From an uncultured Bacteroidales bacterium (GTDB taxonomy: Bacteria; Bacteroidota; Bacteroidia; Bacteroidales; UBA932): a stretch of DNA of 64,000 nucleotides. The notes below the pieces were generated by a model. The model ran no database searches. It was not told the DNA's origin and was given only the letters and a program-made list of their open reading frames with translations. How positions within the stretch are numbered: the stretch's first letter is position 1; each line of letters begins with the position of its first letter. The DNA lies in NCBI GenBank assembly GCA_944325495.1, contig CALVAD010000001.1, forward strand, positions 124,001-188,000. Reading direction: 5' to 3'. The translations under genes were made by a program, and so were the position numbers. Below are positions 62,155 to 64,000 of the stretch, in pieces.

Positions 62155-63384
62155 ATGAAAAGACTCGCGCCCATACTGGCATTCGTGCTGTGCTTCCTGC
62201 TGGCTGCGTCCTGCAGCCGGGACGGGGAATTCGACCCGGAGAAAGGCTACAGGCATGTGTTCATCTACTGCGGGCTGGGGTACAACAATCTCAGCGGGTA
62301 TCTTGACGACGATCTTGCCGACATCAGGGGCTCTGTTCTGCCGGATCTGAACCGGGACCTCGCCGTGGTGGCTTTCTGCCACAACACCGCCGCGCCTTCG
62401 GATTTCAGCACGCCTTCGGCCCCGGTGCTGCTGCGTCTGTACCGTGACAGGGGAGCCGTGCATGCGGACACATTGAAGGTCTATCCGGAGGACATGGTCA
62501 GCGCATCCGCGGCCTCGATACGGGAGATGATGCTCGATGTCAAGGAGCTGTTCCCGTCCGAAAGCTACGGGATGCTGTTCTCCTCCCATGCCAGCGGCTG
62601 GATTCCCGTAGGTTACGGCAGTGCCGGGGAGCGCGCCGGGGTCATGCTGACGAGCCGTGAGCCCGATCCGTCGCTGCCGCTCACCAAGACGCTCGGGGCG
62701 CAGTATGCAGGCTCCTACACCAATTCCATCGAAATCGACGTGCAGGAATTCGCGGAGGCGCTGCCCATGCATCTGGACTATATGATATTCGACGCCTGCC
62801 TGCTGGGCTGCGTCGAGGTGGCGTGGGAACTCAAGGACGTGTGCGACCTGGTCGCCTTCTCCCCGACCGAAGTGCTGGCCGGAGGCTTTGCCTACGATAC
62901 CCTGATCAAGAACCTCATGGCCGGGACTGAACCGGATATCGAGGCCGTATGCCGGGACTATTTCGAGATGCGCGACAGGATGGACGGCCTGTACCGCTCC
63001 GCTACGGTCACCCTCGTGGACTGTTCAGAGCTCGACGCTCTTGCGGAGACCTTCAGGCTGATTGTGACCTACGGCCGGAACGAGCTGCCGCGGATTGACA
63101 GGGATTCGGTGCAGAAGTATTTCTATGACGACGGCAGTTTCTATTTCTTCTATGACCTGCGCGACCTGGCCTTGGCCATGGGCACAGATCCCGCGCTGCT
63201 CGACGAACTCGATGCGGCGTTGGAAAGGTGCGTGGTCTATCATGCCGAGACTCCGACGTTCTTCAATCTGGAGCTCGAACGCTGCTGCGGGCTGAGCGTG
63301 TACTTCCCGTCGGAAGACTGGCCGAAGCTGAACGGATATTACCGCACCCTCGGATGGAACGAGGCCACCGGACTGGTGCAATAG
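62155..63384 (+). CDS. Clostripain-family (C11) cysteine peptidase lipoprotein
   Basis: 409-residue lipoprotein: lipobox LLAASC (Cys20), then a C11 peptidase domain (about 30-300). The catalytic dyad is visible as His in MLFSSHASGWIPV and Cys in MIFDACLLGCVEVAWEL. The C-terminal region (about 310-405) is typical of the Bacteroidetes members. Surface or periplasmic endopeptidase, Arg/Lys preference in characterised relatives. No dedicated inhibitor or activator gene nearby. Confidence 0.88.
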   Translation: MKRLAPILAFVLCFLLAASCSRDGEFDPEKGYRHVFIYCGLGYNNLSGYLDDDLADIRGSVLPDLNRDLAVVAFCHNTAAPSDFSTPSAPVLLRLYRDRGAVHADTLKVYPEDMVSASAASIREMMLDVKELFPSESYGMLFSSHASGWIPVGYGSAGERAGVMLTSREPDPSLPLTKTLGAQYAGSYTNSIEIDVQEFAEALPMHLDYMIFDACLLGCVEVAWELKDVCDLVAFSPTEVLAGGFAYDTLIKNLMAGTEPDIEAVCRDYFEMRDRMDGLYRSATVTLVDCSELDALAETFRLIVTYGRNELPRIDRDSVQKYFYDDGSFYFFYDLRDLALAMGTDPALLDELDAALERCVVYHAETPTFFNLELERCCGLSVYFPSEDWPKLNGYYRTLGWNEATGLVQ

Positions 63385-63404
63385 CTTAAGTATATTTTAT
63401 AATA

Positions 63405-63983
63405 ATGTATTCAGAAGGACACAGGAAGTCGGGCTGCATCGAGGTGGTGTGCGGCTCGATGTTCTCCGGAAAGACGGAGGAACTCATACGCCGCCTGCGC
63501 AGGGCCCAGTTCGCCAATCAGAAGATAGCCATCTTCAAGCCGGCCATCGACAGGAGGTATTCCGACGTCGAGGTGGTCTCGCATGATTTCCATAAGATAA
63601 GTTCGACTCCGGTGTCTTCGGCGTCCGAGATGCTGGATGTCCCCGAAGACATCCAGGTCGTGGGCGTGGACGAGGCCCAGTTCTTCGATGAGAGCCTCGT
63701 GGATGTATGCCAGACTCTTGCGAACAGGGGAGTCAGGGTCATAGTCGCGGGACTGGATACGGACTTCAAGGGCGTGCCCTTCGGCCCGATTCCAATGCTG
63801 ATGGCCGTGGCGGAGGATGTACAGAAAGTCCATGCGATCTGCGTCAGGTGCGGCAGTCTCGCAAACTATTCCCACAGGCTCAGCAAGAGCGAGGACCTCG
63901 TGCTGCTCGGGGAAAAGGATGTCTACGAGCCTCTGTGCCGCGACTGCTATCTGAAGGCGGTGGCGGAGGAGGAAGGCTGCTGA
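63405..63983 (+). CDS. tdk: Thymidine kinase
   Basis: 192 residues. P-loop [15 protein letters not shown] (about residue 15), Walker-B-like [15 protein letters not shown], lasso region and zinc-binding Cys pairs (CVRCGSL near 145 and [10 protein letters not shown] near 182). Salvages thymidine to dTMP. The TGA at 63981-63983 overlaps the next ATG by one base. Confidence 0.96.
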   Translation: MYSEGHRKSGCIEVVCGSMFSGKTEELIRRLRRAQFANQKIAIFKPAIDRRYSDVEVVSHDFHKISSTPVSSASEMLDVPEDIQVVGVDEAQFFDESLVDVCQTLANRGVRVIVAGLDTDFKGVPFGPIPMLMAVAEDVQKVHAICVRCGSLANYSHRLSKSEDLVLLGEKDVYEPLCRDCYLKAVAEEEGC

Positions 63984-64000
63984 TGGACAATCTGTCCGGC
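63983..64000 (+). CDS. Start of an unidentified gene, cut by window end
   Basis: ATG at 63983 overlapping the tdk stop codon (TGATG) followed by MDNLSG before the window ends. The overlap suggests a translationally coupled gene; identity cannot be known from six codons. Confidence 0.35.

Noticed and set aside
62038..62772. N-terminal extension of the Xer recombinase (245 codons).
   Set aside because: It runs antisense through the clostripain-like gene and across both promoters; the 293-residue form is complete.
1..64000. tRNA, rRNA, tmRNA or RNase P RNA genes.
   Set aside because: No T-loop GTTCGANTC context with flanking stems and no conserved rRNA, tmRNA or RNase P core sequence was noticed by reading; a covariance scan was not possible.

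Overview
The window is a contiguous, gene-dense and GC-rich piece of a Bacteroidetes chromosome, most likely order Bacteroidales and probably gut-associated. Evidence for this: promoters carry the Bacteroidetes -7 box TAnnTTTG; Shine-Dalgarno sequences are almost absent except before rpsU; and several families are typical of the phylum (DUF4293 membrane protein, histone H1-like Hc1, the tiny AURKAIP1/COX24-type basic protein, paired YitT proteins, OMP beta-barrel protein with an N-terminal carboxypeptidase-regulatory-like domain). A choloylglycine-hydrolase family enzyme and a clostripain-like peptidase fit a gut habitat. Arg AGG and Ile ATA codons are common throughout. I could not assign a genus.

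Layout. 1-7.8 kb: 3' part of prfA, fabF (-), a membrane-anchored LytTR regulator, a DUF4293 protein, a nucleoside phosphorylase, a free-standing Clp N-domain protein (-) and gyrA. 7.8-18.6 kb: secreted TPR protein, CapA-like protein (-), SPOR lipoprotein, an M28-like/TonB-C fusion with a broken metal site, leuS, two tandem YitT proteins, a membrane AraC regulator and an RluA-type synthase (-). 18.6-28.4 kb: dnaK, an Ig-like lipoprotein, the choloylglycine-hydrolase homologue, rpsU (-), sirtuin and ATPase (-), rplU-rpmA-serS-ruvC. 28.4-37.7 kb: large outer-membrane protein, LysE exporter, PASTA protein, rluD-like, lnt, ung (-), coaD, thioredoxin-like protein, RHH protein. 37.7-42.3 kb: lon (-), HU, a 29-residue basic protein, rng.

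42.3-43.6 kb is the only long stretch without an intact gene. It holds a decayed transposon-like element with 22-bp terminal inverted repeats and a zinc-ribbon transposase start, followed by three ~80-bp tandem repeats and a 30-bp hairpin. Next come a CBM9-PKD protein and a GH35-like lipoprotein (both -), a reverse rubrerythrin, and a long minus-strand run tyrS-rbfA-FtsX permease-manA-like-DJ-1-S4-glmS-Zn peptidase. 54.8-64 kb: tpiA, lipoprotein and M6 protease (-), Hc1-like, pth-rplY (-), rsmI, HhH protein, xerD-like (-), clostripain-like lipoprotein, tdk and the first codons of another gene.

Most of the window is housekeeping: translation (prfA, leuS, serS, tyrS, rplU, rpmA, rplY, rpsU, pth, rbfA, rsmI), DNA maintenance (gyrA, ruvC, ung, HU, XerD-like) and proteostasis (dnaK, lon). 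No complete defence system, CRISPR array, prophage, tRNA or rRNA was seen. The most notable signals are a perfect Shine-Dalgarno before rpsU, at least eight start codons 4-7 nt downstream of a -7 box (candidate leaderless mRNAs), a Leu at the GyrA quinolone position, the M28-like pseudo-peptidase with a TonB C-terminal domain, and the repeat region at 42.3-43.5 kb.
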